Part shown: positions 40,780 to 50,305 of the stretch, in pieces
How the letters are laid out: each line of letters starts with the position of its first letter
Position numbering within the stretch: position 1 is the stretch's first letter
From: Sulfolobus tengchongensis
GTDB taxonomy: Archaea > Thermoproteota > Thermoprotei_A > Sulfolobales > Sulfolobaceae
Assembly: GCF_036967215.1 (NCBI RefSeq)
Contig: NZ_CP146016.1
Span: 152,501 to 216,500 of the forward strand
DNA length: 64,000 nt
Reading direction: 5' to 3'
Made by a program: the position numbers and the translations under genes
Notes under the pieces: generated by a model
The model's input: only the letters and a program-made list of their open reading frames with translations
The model's database searches: none
What the model was told of the DNA's origin: nothing

Positions 40780-43295
40780 TTTCTCAGTCCTCTCAGACTT
40801 AGATATACTATAATTATTACTAGAATAACTATTATTCCTAAAAATGATATTGTAGTTACTGGTATTCTTTCTTGATTATTTGTTGAAGTTGGGTACGATA
40901 TGACATAACTTAGTACATACGACGTTATATTAGATTGGTATAACTCATTCTCATAAGATACGGTTATGTTGAACTTATAATAACCCGGAGGTAATGATAA
41001 AGTGAAGGAAAATGGCGTTGGGCTATTTGGAGGTATATTTCCAATATAAATTGAAGAGTAATTATTAACGGATACACTAACGTATTGCGCATTCTGTGAT
41101 CCCGTATTTATAAGTAGTCCATTTATTACAAGAGTGTTATTAACAATCTGGGCAGAAACTTGTGTTATTTCCATCTTTACGAAGCCAGTGCTAAGTAGAT
41201 TTAGCTGATATTGGTATGTTTGTGGGGTTCCTTGTTTTGATATGTAGCTTGCAGTTATTACAATTGGTATAGACATTGTTTGCGGTATCTGAGGAATCAC
41301 GTACAATGGTATTGTATATATAAAATTGGGAGGCAAATATGGTATGTATAATTGGTTTTGTGATAGATAAATTTCTTGTGTGGGATAGCTTATATCTAAT
41401 CTTATATCATATATTGTGAAGTTAGCTAGATTTTGTAATGTTAATATTTCAGTATTATTGGAATTATAATATACTGTAGTCTTAAGAAAAGAAATTATGA
41501 GTGGAGATTGTAAGGAAGTTACGAGTATTGGTATGGTGAATGTTCTAACTATTTCGCTGGTAAAATAGGTGTAAGCTAATTTTATAACTAATGGATAAAC
41601 AGCTGGTGGTAAGCTTTGAGGAGCATAAATAGTATAATAATAAACTACTGATGTATTTGGCTTTATAAATGGTATGGTACTATTGACTGAGGCTATGATT
41701 TCTAGACCTTGAGCAATTGCAATTAGATTTACATTATAAACGTATTCCGGTCCGAGATTTACAACTCTTATGGGTATAACGTTATAGCTCCCCTCGTTTA
41801 TTTCCGTGTTATTAGCTTCTATTATAACTGGGGCAGGAGGTAAGATGTATATACTATTATTTCCAGTTACCATCTTATCTTGGTTATAGCTTATTTTATA
41901 ATCAAAATTGATTAATCCTACGGAAGCATTTGGTGTTATTTCAATTGGTATTGTTACTGGTATGGTATCGTATTGTGGAATTCCGGGAATGAAGATAAAT
42001 GGTTGTAATGGAATTAAGCCAGATGGGAACTTATACGATATATTAACAGCAGTTATTGGATACGGTAATGGATTATAAACAAATAGCGTTAAGGGAATTA
42101 CGCCTATACCAGGGAATGGTGTTATGCTTGAGTTCCATATTGCTTCAACTATTTGGGGTGTTTGATTATAATAAATATTCGCGTAAGTTAGATAAACTGT
42201 AGTTAACTTTTGGCCTAACGAAGTGTAATTAATTTCTATTGGGATAGGGTATACTGAGGGCAATATTCCTTGAGGAACGTATATTTTAAAGGAGTAGATT
42301 ATGTTCTGTCCAGGTGATAAAAACGCTGGCATAAAATTTGAAGATATTATTACTAAATCGGAAATAGTAACTGGTCTCACACTTGCGATGAAGCTACTAA
42401 CGTTCGTTGAGATATCTACTACTAGCACTGTTATATTATTTGGTGTAGATTGAATAGGATTAGAGTAAATATTGAGTCTAGCTTGTGGATATATCGTAAT
42501 ATTGATGCTTTGATTACCTTTTTGGCTATAATAGTACCCCAAGAAATTAGAAAACGAAAATGAGTAATTCAAATAGTATACTCCAGGTCTTATAATATTA
42601 CTCACATTCACGATTGTGGAAATGAATTCTGGTTCGCCAGCTGGTAAGGCTGGTATTATTATAGCTAACCTTTGACTTCCACTTTGCGAGTATATCCCTT
42701 TGGGTAAGAATACTGTTAAGGTTACATTTAACATCGGCTCAGTTGTCGGATTAAAAACACTAAAAGTTAGGGGAATTAAACCTTCTCCTACTTGGGCAAA
42801 AGTTAACTGTTGTGTTGTTCCCCAGAAAACTTGATCCAAAATTGGAAAGGTTACATTATTTATCTCTATAGTTATTTCTTGTGCTATTTGGCTCTCTGAT
42901 CCAGTAACGGCATTTTGGTATATTATTACTAATGGAACATTATATGTACCCGGTTTAGCGTCCTTTTCGACATTAAGAAAGAATGTTATTTGTGATGTTG
43001 TTAATGAGGATGAGGATACAGAACCATAAGCTATGTTATTTCCCCCTTCCGATACTATAGGGGTTCCAGATAAAATTAGATAGGCATACACTATTTGATA
43101 TCCAATAGGTTGAGAAACTATTACGTAAAATGGCGTATCATTATAGCCTGGATATGCTAAAATCGGATTTTCTGGTGTCCCCCAACCCCAGCTAGAGACT
43201 ACTATTGTTGTTTGTGAGCTTGTTAGTAGTATAGAAAGTAATGGTAGAAGAAGGAATAGGGATAGTAATAAAGAGCGTATTTTATGCTTTATCAA
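40776..43295 (-). CDS. Large exported protein with repeated Ig-like domains, partner of the ABC system
   Basis: 839 residues. Signal peptide at 1-30 (SLLLSLFLLLPLLSILLTSS), then about five to six beta-rich repeats of roughly 110-130 residues of the NEW3/CARDB type (recurring phrases such as VFNPTTEPMLNVTLTVFLPKG, VYNPLPYPITAVNISYKFPSG, VNLGPEYVYNVNLI). It has many sequons, a C-terminal membrane helix (ILVIIIVYLSLRGL) and a short basic tail. Encoded between ATPase and permease with ATGA overlaps on both sides, so it should be a stoichiometric part of the machine. Confidence 0.85.
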   Translation of the reverse strand: MIKHKIRSLLLSLFLLLPLLSILLTSSQTTIVVSSWGWGTPENPILAYPGYNDTPFYVIVSQPIGYQIVYAYLILSGTPIVSEGGNNIAYGSVSSSSLTTSQITFFLNVEKDAKPGTYNVPLVIIYQNAVTGSESQIAQEITIEINNVTFPILDQVFWGTTQQLTFAQVGEGLIPLTFSVFNPTTEPMLNVTLTVFLPKGIYSQSGSQRLAIIIPALPAGEPEFISTIVNVSNIIRPGVYYLNYSFSFSNFLGYYYSQKGNQSINITIYPQARLNIYSNPIQSTPNNITVLVVDISTNVSSFIASVRPVTISDLVIISSNFMPAFLSPGQNIIYSFKIYVPQGILPSVYPIPIEINYTSLGQKLTTVYLTYANIYYNQTPQIVEAIWNSSITPFPGIGVIPLTLFVYNPLPYPITAVNISYKFPSGLIPLQPFIFIPGIPQYDTIPVTIPIEITPNASVGLINFDYKISYNQDKMVTGNNSIYILPPAPVIIEANNTEINEGSYNVIPIRVVNLGPEYVYNVNLIAIAQGLEIIASVNSTIPFIKPNTSVVYYYTIYAPQSLPPAVYPLVIKLAYTYFTSEIVRTFTIPILVTSLQSPLIISFLKTTVYYNSNNTEILTLQNLANFTIYDIRLDISYPTQEIYLSQNQLYIPYLPPNFIYTIPLYVIPQIPQTMSIPIVITASYISKQGTPQTYQYQLNLLSTGFVKMEITQVSAQIVNNTLVINGLLINTGSQNAQYVSVSVNNYSSIYIGNIPPNSPTPFSFTLSLPPGYYKFNITVSYENELYQSNITSYVLSYVISYPTSTNNQERIPVTTISFLGIIVILVIIIVYLSLRGLRK

Positions 43296-43969
43296 CTTTC
43301 TTCACCAACGATCTTACCATCTTTGATGTATATTCTTCTTCTAGCATAACTAGCGACTTCCTTATCATGTGTAACTACTACTATTGTGGTTTTTAATTCC
43401 TCATTTACTCTTTTGAATATATCCATTACGATTTTGGCGTTAAAACTGTCTAAATTGCCAGTAGGTTCATCAGCTAATATTATTTTCGGATTCTGAGCCA
43501 AAGCGCGGGCTATGGCAACTCTTTGCTGTTGTCCGCCAGAAAGTTCACTTGGTTTCTTACTAGCTAATCCATCTAGTCCTACGAGTTTTAGCGAAGCCAA
43601 TGCAATCTCTTCTCTTTTCTTTTTTGGTACACCCCTAGCTACTAATGGCAATTCAACGTTTTGTAGAATACTTAATCTAGGAATTAGATTGAAATTTTGA
43701 AATACAAAGCCTATGTATTCATTTCTGATTTTAGAAATTTCACTGTCACTTAGAAGCGTTATATCCTTTTCATAAATGTAAACCTTACCTTTAGACGGTC
43801 TATCTAATACTCCCAAAATGGATAATAACGTGGATTTTCCACTACCAGAAGGTCCCAATATTGCTAAAAATTCACCCTCCTCAATTGCTAGATTGATCTC
43901 TTTCAGTGCTACTGTTTTAACACTTCCTTCATAAACTTTAGTAACATTTTCTAGTTTCTCTACGTTCAT
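43292..43969 (-). CDS. ABC transporter ATP-binding protein, LolD/MacB type
   Basis: 225 residues. Walker A GPSGSGKST, Q-loop FVFQNFNLIPRLS, signature LSGGQQQRVAIARAL, Walker B IILADEPTGNLD, H-loop VVVTHD. The DEPTGNLDS form is typical of the LolD/MacB/FtsE group, agreeing with the FtsX-like permease two genes downstream. First gene of the triad. Confidence 0.95.
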   Translation of the reverse strand: MNVEKLENVTKVYEGSVKTVALKEINLAIEEGEFLAILGPSGSGKSTLLSILGVLDRPSKGKVYIYEKDITLLSDSEISKIRNEYIGFVFQNFNLIPRLSILQNVELPLVARGVPKKKREEIALASLKLVGLDGLASKKPSELSGGQQQRVAIARALAQNPKIILADEPTGNLDSFNAKIVMDIFKRVNEELKTTIVVVTHDKEVASYARRRIYIKDGKIVGEES

Positions 43970-44025
43970 ATATTTGGTATTATATAAAGTAGGTTAAAGA
44001 CATTTTTCAAAGGAGAACTATTATA

Positions 44026-44036
44026 AAAATTTAATA
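44026..44036 (+). promoter_or_regulatory. TATA-box promoter of the fumarase gene
   Basis: AAATTTAATAT-type TATA element centred about 28 bases before ATG 44060, which supports that codon as a leaderless start and argues against the in-frame ATG inside the TATA region. Confidence 0.5.
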
Positions 44037-44059
44037 TGATAACCGCATTCATTAATCTT

Positions 44060-45376
44060 ATGAAATATACCGAGACTGCCCCTAAGCTTTTTATGAATAC
44101 AGGGACGAGATTTCCTAGAAGGATCATATGGGCGATGGGAATATTGAAGAAAGCTTGTGCTAAAGTCAACTCAGATTTGGGTTTATTAGACAAAAGAATA
44201 GCAGATTCAATTATTAGGGCTACTGAAGATCTAATTGAAGGAAGGTTAGATGATAAAATAATTCTGGACGTGTTTCAAACTGGATCTGGAACTGGTCTTA
44301 ATATGAATGTTAATGAAGTTATAGCTGAACTAGCATCTAGTTATTCTAACCTTAAGGTTCATCCTAATGATCATGTAAATTTTGGTCAATCCTCAAACGA
44401 TACTGTGCCTACAGCCATACGAATAGCTTCAGTAGCTGAAGTTACAAATAGGCTACTTCCAGCCTTACAAAAAATTATAACTTCTCTAAATAGTAAGGCA
44501 GAACAGTATAAAGACGTCATAAAGTCCGGCAGGACACACTTAAGAGACGCCTTGCCAGTAACTTTAGGTCAAGAACTTTCAGCTTACGCTGATGCCTTTC
44601 AACACGAACGTGAACAAATTTTGAATATTTTAGAATATGCTAAAGAATTACCAATTGGTGGAACTGCAACGGGAACTGGTCTAAACACTCATCCAGAATT
44701 TCAAGAAAGAGTTATAAATGAGATAAACAGAATTACTGGGTTAGGTTTCAAACCGGCTAATAGGTTTAGGGCAATGAGACTGCTAACTGATTTATTATTA
44801 TTAAGTGGTTCGTTAAGAAATATTGCAGTGAACTTGTATAGATTAGGACAAGATATAAGGCTAATGTTCTCTGGACCTTTCACTGGTCTTAATGAAATCG
44901 ATCTTCCAACTCAAGAGGAAATTGCGGGAAGTTCCATAATGCCAGGGAAGACTAATCCAGTTACTGTCGAGGCGGCTTTATTAGTTTCCGCTCAAGTAGT
45001 GGGATTAGATCATGCTAATCAATTTGCTTCAATGCTAGGCGAATTTGAGTTATCAATGGGAATTCCATTAGTGGGATATAATATAGTTACTCAAGTTGAT
45101 CTAATTTCTGAAGCCTTAGAAAAAATGTCAACGTTAGTTATTGATGGGATGGTCGCTAATGTGGAAAAGATGAAAAGATATGCAGAGTCATCTCCTTCAC
45201 TTATAACTGTGCTTTCTCCAGTAATAGGTTATGACAAGGCTTCAGAAATTGGAAAGAAGCTTAATAAGGGTATGTCAATACGTGAAGCCTTAAGAGAATT
45301 GGGATATACCGATGAAGAGATAAATAAAATATTAGATTTAAGTAAGTTAGTTAGGCCGGGCTTTACAGCCAAGTAA
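44060..45376 (+). CDS. fumC: Fumarate hydratase, class II
   Basis: 438 residues of the fumarase/aspartase superfamily. Landmarks: [49 protein letters not shown], and the signature [23 protein letters not shown] matches the active-site region of FumC. Interconverts fumarate and malate in the TCA cycle. ATG 44060 is preferred because it follows the TATA element at the proper distance and starts [11 protein letters not shown], typical of the family. Confidence 0.94.
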   Translation: MKYTETAPKLFMNTGTRFPRRIIWAMGILKKACAKVNSDLGLLDKRIADSIIRATEDLIEGRLDDKIILDVFQTGSGTGLNMNVNEVIAELASSYSNLKVHPNDHVNFGQSSNDTVPTAIRIASVAEVTNRLLPALQKIITSLNSKAEQYKDVIKSGRTHLRDALPVTLGQELSAYADAFQHEREQILNILEYAKELPIGGTATGTGLNTHPEFQERVINEINRITGLGFKPANRFRAMRLLTDLLLLSGSLRNIAVNLYRLGQDIRLMFSGPFTGLNEIDLPTQEEIAGSSIMPGKTNPVTVEAALLVSAQVVGLDHANQFASMLGEFELSMGIPLVGYNIVTQVDLISEALEKMSTLVIDGMVANVEKMKRYAESSPSLITVLSPVIGYDKASEIGKKLNKGMSIREALRELGYTDEEINKILDLSKLVRPGFTAK

Positions 45377-45378
45377 AA

Positions 45379-45498
45379 TCAAGGTTTTGTTATATTTATT
45401 TCTTTACATCTCGCTAGGCAATCCGATATATCTATAAATTTCCATTGACTTGTTGGAGAAAAACACTCGCGTATACAAGGATTATCTGTCTTTGCCAT
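45379..45498 (-). CDS. 39-residue twin-CX3C miniprotein
   Basis: Unlisted short frame with ATG at 45498 preceded by GGTGATCA and an AT-rich TATA-like AAATTTATTA. The product has exactly four cysteines in two CX3C motifs (C8-IRE-C12 and C27-LAR-C31) separated by 14 residues. This spacing is that of small-Tim/CHCH-type helical hairpins held by two disulfides; metal or Fe-S binding is the alternative. It lies tail to tail with fumC, three bases apart. Function unknown; the regular cysteine pattern plus initiation signals make a real gene likely. Confidence 0.65.
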   Translation of the reverse strand: MAKTDNPCIRECFSPTSQWKFIDISDCLARCKEINITKP

Positions 45499-45568
45499 TT
45501 GATCACCATAATAAATTTGATAATTATTAGAGGAAAAATTTTTTCTATTTAGTTTTAAGGAAAGTTAT

Positions 45569-46015
45569 ATGAGGGAGAAAATAGGAAATTTAGAACTTGA
45601 AGTTGAGGCTGTAGTGGAGATTGATGGGGAAGAGTACAAGGTGGTAAGTGTACCAAATGCTGAGGAATATAAGGGATTTCCTCCTTCTTGGGAGTTTGTT
45701 AAGACTCATATGTTAACTTGGAGGCCGTATTTTAAAGCTAAAATGTTAAAGGTTAATGATCAATTAATTCCTGCTATTGACAAGTACTTACTTAATTTGG
45801 ATGAGGATATGTATGAATTTTTGCTAGATATCTACTATACGTTTAAAGTAAATAAACCATCAATAGAGACTAACATTAGTACAGTGATCACAAGACAAAT
45901 TGAAAAACTTGAGGAGAAGATGGGGAAGAGGTTTAGTGAGGAGGAAAAAACACAGTTATATATCAAGTATGGAATAGAAGCAGCAATTTTAAGGGATATA
46001 GGTGTGATGAGTTGA
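45569..46015 (+). CDS. Conserved-looking hypothetical protein
   Basis: 148 residues, acidic, no membrane segment. A short beta N terminus (LELEVEAVVEIDGEEYKVVSV), a Trp/Tyr-containing middle (FPPSWEFVKTHMLTWRPYF) and a helical C-terminal half with a coiled-coil-like ITRQIEKLEEKMGKRFSEEE. I do not recognise the family. It overlaps the OsmC-like gene by four bases, so a role in the same process (thiol or peroxide handling) is possible. Confidence 0.75.
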   Translation: MREKIGNLELEVEAVVEIDGEEYKVVSVPNAEEYKGFPPSWEFVKTHMLTWRPYFKAKMLKVNDQLIPAIDKYLLNLDEDMYEFLLDIYYTFKVNKPSIETNISTVITRQIEKLEEKMGKRFSEEEKTQLYIKYGIEAAILRDIGVMS

Positions 46016-46428
46016 CAATTGTAACTTTTACCGCGGAAGGTAGATTAGAAGGGGATAAGGTTATTGTAAATTTAAGTGATATTGAACTAAAAATAGGTAT
46101 GTTAGGATCAGAGTATCCAACTCCAGAGGAGTTTTGCTTAGCATCAGCAATTTCTTGTATTATTTTGACAGTATACTATATAGCAAAAGAGAAAGGTGTA
46201 TCAATAATTTCCATTGAAGGATACATTGAGGGAAAAATGGATACTAGTGGTTTTCAAGGAAAGGGCGATATTCCGCCAGGATTACAAGAGGTAAATTATG
46301 AATTAGTTGTTAGATCGCAAGATGATAGAATAAATGACATATTACAAGAGGCTGAAAGAAGATGTCCGATGAGAGATACACTGACTAGAAATGTTAAAGT
46401 AAATATTAAATGGAAAATCAAAAGCTAA
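46012..46428 (+). CDS. OsmC/Ohr-family protein
   Basis: 138 residues. The two reactive cysteines of the family are present: one in EEFCLASAISCIIL (second Cys is the SC position) and one in ERRCPMRDTL. The order of elements, beta half followed by the long central helix, matches OsmC-like thiol peroxidases, which reduce organic hydroperoxides. TTG start overlapping the preceding stop as TTGA. Note the extra Cys three residues into the helix motif. Confidence 0.85.
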   Translation: MTIVTFTAEGRLEGDKVIVNLSDIELKIGMLGSEYPTPEEFCLASAISCIILTVYYIAKEKGVSIISIEGYIEGKMDTSGFQGKGDIPPGLQEVNYELVVRSQDDRINDILQEAERRCPMRDTLTRNVKVNIKWKIKS

Positions 46429-46471
46429 CCTTTTTAATTTCTATTAGTAAATATATACGGTGAGGTCATTG

Positions 46472-46804
46472 ATGGTTGAAGAGGAGTCCATATTAAAGCC
46501 TGGAGAAAGAGAAAGAAGAGAGATCGTTGGTTATATTCAACAGCTTTTAGACATAGTTAATGATCTTATGTTAAAGTATAAAGACGAATTGAAAAGTATA
46601 GGCGTGATAAACAAACTGACTATAATACTTGAAGTAATTACAATGCATAAGTATAATCCAGAAGTATACATGGGTAGCTATTGGGATGAATTTGTAAGTA
46701 TTATTAATACGATCAAGCAAGATCCTAAATTAGCAAGTGAAGTAGAAGAAGTAGAAAGATTAGTAGATAGAATTAATAATATAAGAAACGTAGCTAAACT
46801 TTGA
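46472..46804 (+). CDS. Small helical hypothetical protein
   Basis: About 110 residues, all-helical and charged (REIVGYIQQLLDIVNDLML, VEEVERLVDRINNIRN). ATG 46472 gives MVEEESIL; an in-frame ATG-like start at 46460 would add four residues. Follows the OsmC-like gene by 44 bases on the same strand, with an AT-rich TATA-like AAATATATAC in between, so it may have its own promoter. Overlaps the 3' end of the convergent gene by 11 bases. Family not recognised. Confidence 0.65.
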   Translation: MVEEESILKPGERERREIVGYIQQLLDIVNDLMLKYKDELKSIGVINKLTIILEVITMHKYNPEVYMGSYWDEFVSIINTIKQDPKLASEVEEVERLVDRINNIRNVAKL

Positions 46805-47435
46805 TTAAGAATTCTGGTAATGTCTCCTTAGCTTTCTTCAAGTGTTTTTCTATTTCATTTTTAGCTAGCTGTTTGAAAGGTCCCTTATACCATTCCTTTG
46901 CCTTAATTCTACTCCCGCTTCCTTCAGATGTTATGTAGAAGTCAAATCCAAATAAAATGTTAAATAGTGGAATTTTTTGTGAAGCAAAATACCTAACTAT
47001 GTATCTAGATTCGTCTAGTTTTACGTTATAAACTGTTAAAGGAGTATCCCAGCTTATGATCCACTTTATTCTTAATAGATATACTCCTTCTTTAAGCGTA
47101 GACACTGTCTTAATCTGAGGTATAAATATTGTTAAAATTATGGGATTAGCAATCCTTTCATTAACGTTTTTTGGGGATAAAGGTATTAATATATCCGTAG
47201 TGTCACTTACAGAATTTTTTATCTCTAATGATTTCTTTACTTTAACGGAATATACTCCATCTTTTTCGTATTCTTCACAATCGTATTCCAATTCATTACA
47301 TATATCTTCTACTATATTCTTTCCTTCTCTATCTAATTTAAATATAATCTCAGTTTCGTTAGATTGTATATTTTGCATTACCAAGAACTTCTTAATGTTC
47401 ATGTCCTTTTCTAATGTCAAATCAATCTCTTTCAT
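46794..47435 (-). CDS. Hypothetical protein, possibly START/SRPBCC-like
   Basis: 213 residues, soluble. Alternating beta strands (YLLRIKWIISWDTPLTVYNVKL, FDFYITSEGSGSRIKAKEWY) followed by a C-terminal amphipathic helix (FKQLAKNEIEKHLKKAKETLP) resemble the lipid-binding SRPBCC/START fold, but I cannot name a family. Stands alone on the minus strand. Confidence 0.65.
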   Translation of the reverse strand: MKEIDLTLEKDMNIKKFLVMQNIQSNETEIIFKLDREGKNIVEDICNELEYDCEEYEKDGVYSVKVKKSLEIKNSVSDTTDILIPLSPKNVNERIANPIILTIFIPQIKTVSTLKEGVYLLRIKWIISWDTPLTVYNVKLDESRYIVRYFASQKIPLFNILFGFDFYITSEGSGSRIKAKEWYKGPFKQLAKNEIEKHLKKAKETLPEFLIKV

Positions 47436-47610
47436 ATATGTATTACATTATATTTGATAAGTAAAAAAGCTTTACTTTATTTAGGCATTTATGCATTTTA
47501 GATAAATATTCCTATATCTACTTATACATTTCTTTAACGGATATTATTCTATAATTTATCTACATAATCCGTTATGAAGATTAATTACTCTACAGAGAGG
47601 AAAAAGAGCT

Positions 47611-48711
47611 TTAAATTACTTCTTGAATTTCAGGTTTATTAAGGATCTCTGCTATGGCATTTGCTAGGTCATTTTCATCAAAACCAAATATTATGGGTTT
47701 CTTCTCATTAAATACATTAACAATTACTTCCTTTATTTCATCTATCCGAACTGGTACACCTCTTAATTTATCCTCTAAATATTCTATAAAACCCTTCGGC
47801 GACATTACGAAGAAATCACCAGAAATTGAAATCTCGTCTATTTTTCTATTTACAACCTTCAGCGTAATTCTCAATAACTTTCTAGCCTTATAATCCACAT
47901 GGCAAAGGGCCACTGCCGATGAAATTTTTACGCACCTTTCCGTGTGAATGTCAGGATGTCTATTATCCTTGTAAAATATCCATTCTTCGTTAGCTTTTTC
48001 TTTAGCTAATTTTTCCCATAGCTCTATTTCCTCAGGCGTTAGTGTGCTTTCCTCAAATTTAATGCCTAGGTCTTTCTCAAAAGCTTCCTTTAATTTCTTA
48101 TTTATCTCTTCTCTAGGTGGGATGTACCCTAATTCTTTTTCTAATGATGTTAACCACTCTGACATATCCTTAGCCATCTTATCTCTGAATTTTTCTGTAG
48201 GAACCTTTATGCATTTGCTAATCAAATCGACGTCAAGGCTTAACAATATGTTGCCGGCTATTACTACGGCATTACCATGGGTCATAGCTCCATTTCCACT
48301 GATCTTTTTTCCATTTACAACTATGTCTTGATCTCTTAAACTAGCGTTTAAGCCGTATGAGCGTAAAACATTAACAACGGGAGTTAAGAATTTCTGATAT
48401 AATTCATTTGGATTTTTTGGTGCATCTTCTTGCCTGATCACGATAAAGTAGTCATGCTCACCTGGGGTTATTACAACAGTTCCTCCTCCTAGGTCACGTC
48501 TAACAACTGGTATTCCCATTTTTCTAGCGAATTCTAAGTCAACTTCTAACCATACTTCTTGATGAACTCCTACATTTACGAAAGGCTCCTTGGCGTAAAA
48601 AACTAAGAATGTGTTTTTACCCCCATTATTTATATATTCTGCCACAGCCACGAATGAAGTAATCATATGGTAGCCGTCTTGTGGAGGGAGAGATACAAAT
48701 CTCCAACTCAT
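47611..48711 (-). CDS. lplA: Lipoate-protein ligase with fused accessory (LplB-like) domain
   Basis: 366 residues. The catalytic domain (about 1-240) has VVRRDLGGGTVV (lipoyl-AMP loop), VNGKKISGNGAM and the conserved FLVFYAKEPFVNVGVHQEV. The C-terminal about 100 residues (ARKLLRITLKVVNRKIDEISISGDFF) correspond to the accessory domain that is a separate LplB protein in Thermoplasma and a C-terminal domain in bacteria. Attaches lipoate to carrier proteins. One base separates it from the upstream lipoyl-carrier gene, which is therefore its obvious substrate. Confidence 0.9.
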   Translation of the reverse strand: MSWRFVSLPPQDGYHMITSFVAVAEYINNGGKNTFLVFYAKEPFVNVGVHQEVWLEVDLEFARKMGIPVVRRDLGGGTVVITPGEHDYFIVIRQEDAPKNPNELYQKFLTPVVNVLRSYGLNASLRDQDIVVNGKKISGNGAMTHGNAVVIAGNILLSLDVDLISKCIKVPTEKFRDKMAKDMSEWLTSLEKELGYIPPREEINKKLKEAFEKDLGIKFEESTLTPEEIELWEKLAKEKANEEWIFYKDNRHPDIHTERCVKISSAVALCHVDYKARKLLRITLKVVNRKIDEISISGDFFVMSPKGFIEYLEDKLRGVPVRIDEIKEVIVNVFNEKKPIIFGFDENDLANAIAEILNKPEIQEVI

Positions 48712-48712
48712 T

Positions 48713-49159
48713 TTATAGCCTCTTACAAGTTAATTTTTCTGAGGCTATCAATTCTTTTAGCTTCTGTATTGCTTGTTGACCACTAAATAATTGTTTCAGC
48801 TCTTCTGGATTACTAATTTTCATTTTTACTAGCCATCCTTTTCCGTAGGGATCTTGATTAATAATAACTGGGCTCTTCTCAACTTCAGCGTTGACTTCGA
48901 TTACCTCTCCAGTAACTGGTGCGGGAACTGGACCAGCCCATTTCCCGCTCTCCATAGTTGCTACTGGCCTTCCCTTCTCAACTTTAGTACCTTTTTTCTT
49001 TATTCTAACCTTAACTATTTTTCCCGCCATTGTTTGTGCTAGATCCGTTATTCCTACTACTATTGTATCAGAGCCTTCTAACCTAGCCCAAACGGTATTT
49101 TTACCTTCAATATAGTAGTATAAGTTTTCTGGTAATTCACAGTTTGATTCAACTACCAT
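48713..49159 (-). CDS. gcvH: Glycine-cleavage H-protein-like lipoyl carrier
   Basis: 148 residues with the H-protein fold: VWARLEGSDTIVVGITDLAQ, then the lipoylation hairpin KGRPVATMESGKWAGPVPAPVTGEVIEVN, where the Lys of ESGK is the modification site. No other glycine-cleavage gene is in the window. It may be GcvH or the related lipoate-binding protein (LbpA) of the sulfur-oxidising Hdr-like pathway found in Sulfolobales; the sequence alone does not decide. Operon with the ligase. Confidence 0.85.
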   Translation of the reverse strand: MVVESNCELPENLYYYIEGKNTVWARLEGSDTIVVGITDLAQTMAGKIVKVRIKKKGTKVEKGRPVATMESGKWAGPVPAPVTGEVIEVNAEVEKSPVIINQDPYGKGWLVKMKISNPEELKQLFSGQQAIQKLKELIASEKLTCKRL

Positions 49160-49273
49160 TTCTGATCAGTATTATAATAACTCCAATTAACTAAAAAAGT
49201 TTGCTTTAGAAAGCACATATCAGAAAAATGAGAATAACGAAATCTTATTTTTGATCACCTTGAATATTTGAAC

Positions 49274-50305
49274 ATGGAATCTAATGAAAGATTGCTACTT
49301 GGAAGTTGGATTATTTGGAGTGTTGCGTATTATATGTACTATCCCTTTATCTCTATATATCTATCGCATTTCGTAATGGAATCTAAACTCAGCCTATTTT
49401 TCGCTATTTTTCAAGCAGTTTCTTTGCCTTTGCCCCTAATAGGGGCTATGATAAGTAGATTCAACAAGGTTCTTCCAATAATTATCGGCATGTTAAGTGG
49501 TGGGATAGGTATCATACTTTTATCCTTTTCACGCAATATTTATGAGGCAGTCTTATTTATGACAGTTAATTACTTTATTTCGATCTCTTTCCCTTCTTAT
49601 TATACCCTCATGTCTGAGATAGGAGAAGGCGTTATAACGAGGATATGGTCCTTGTCAATCATTCCATCAATAATAATGCCTAGTATAGGTGGCGTTATAA
49701 GTCAATATTTAGGCTTGAGAGCTCTATTTATAATAAGCGGTACCATATTGGCATCATCATTTTTGCCTATGCTAAATTTCAAAAAATACGCTTTAACAAG
49801 AGATCAGAGTTCTCTAAATCTAGTAGTAAATAGGAGTTCGTTTATAACTATCTTCCTAATTTTGCCCATAGCTATGGAATTTCCCTACCTCTATTTAGCT
49901 ATTTACCAACATTTCGGCCTAACGAAGGAACAACTAGGGGTTATAGCAACCTTAGCGGAAATTTTGGGAATGATACTAAGTTACTCTGCGTCAAGATTCA
50001 TGTCTGTTAAGAAGTACTTTCTTTCATTGTCTCTCCTTCTTTTTTCATTAACCTCTATTTATTTCATTTCTCCAATTTTTGGAATTTTCTTTGGTTGTTG
50101 GGAGGCTATAATACCGTTGACTCTTGAGTATTTCTCGTCAAGGAGAACTCCGTACGATTACGCGTTCATAAATCTCATGCAGGGGTTAGGCTGGATGTTA
50201 GGGTATCTAGTAGATTATTTTTTCCCAAATATAAGCCTTTTATTATTGAGCAGTGGCGTTATAGCTTTTTTATTAGCCTTAGCAATATTATCTAGTAAGA
50301 AGTGA
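49274..50305 (+). CDS. Major facilitator superfamily transporter
   Basis: About 343 residues and 11-12 hydrophobic segments; shorter than most MFS proteins (about 400). Typical two-halves layout with a central basic loop (KKYALTRDQ) and an MFS-like loop around ISRFNKVLPIIIG in the N-terminal half. Substrate unknown. ATG 49274 is preferred over the in-frame TTG 49268. The stop overlaps the start of the HTH gene, indicating an operon with its probable regulator. Confidence 0.82.
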   Translation: MESNERLLLGSWIIWSVAYYMYYPFISIYLSHFVMESKLSLFFAIFQAVSLPLPLIGAMISRFNKVLPIIIGMLSGGIGIILLSFSRNIYEAVLFMTVNYFISISFPSYYTLMSEIGEGVITRIWSLSIIPSIIMPSIGGVISQYLGLRALFIISGTILASSFLPMLNFKKYALTRDQSSLNLVVNRSSFITIFLILPIAMEFPYLYLAIYQHFGLTKEQLGVIATLAEILGMILSYSASRFMSVKKYFLSLSLLLFSLTSIYFISPIFGIFFGCWEAIIPLTLEYFSSRRTPYDYAFINLMQGLGWMLGYLVDYFFPNISLLLLSSGVIAFLLALAILSSKK

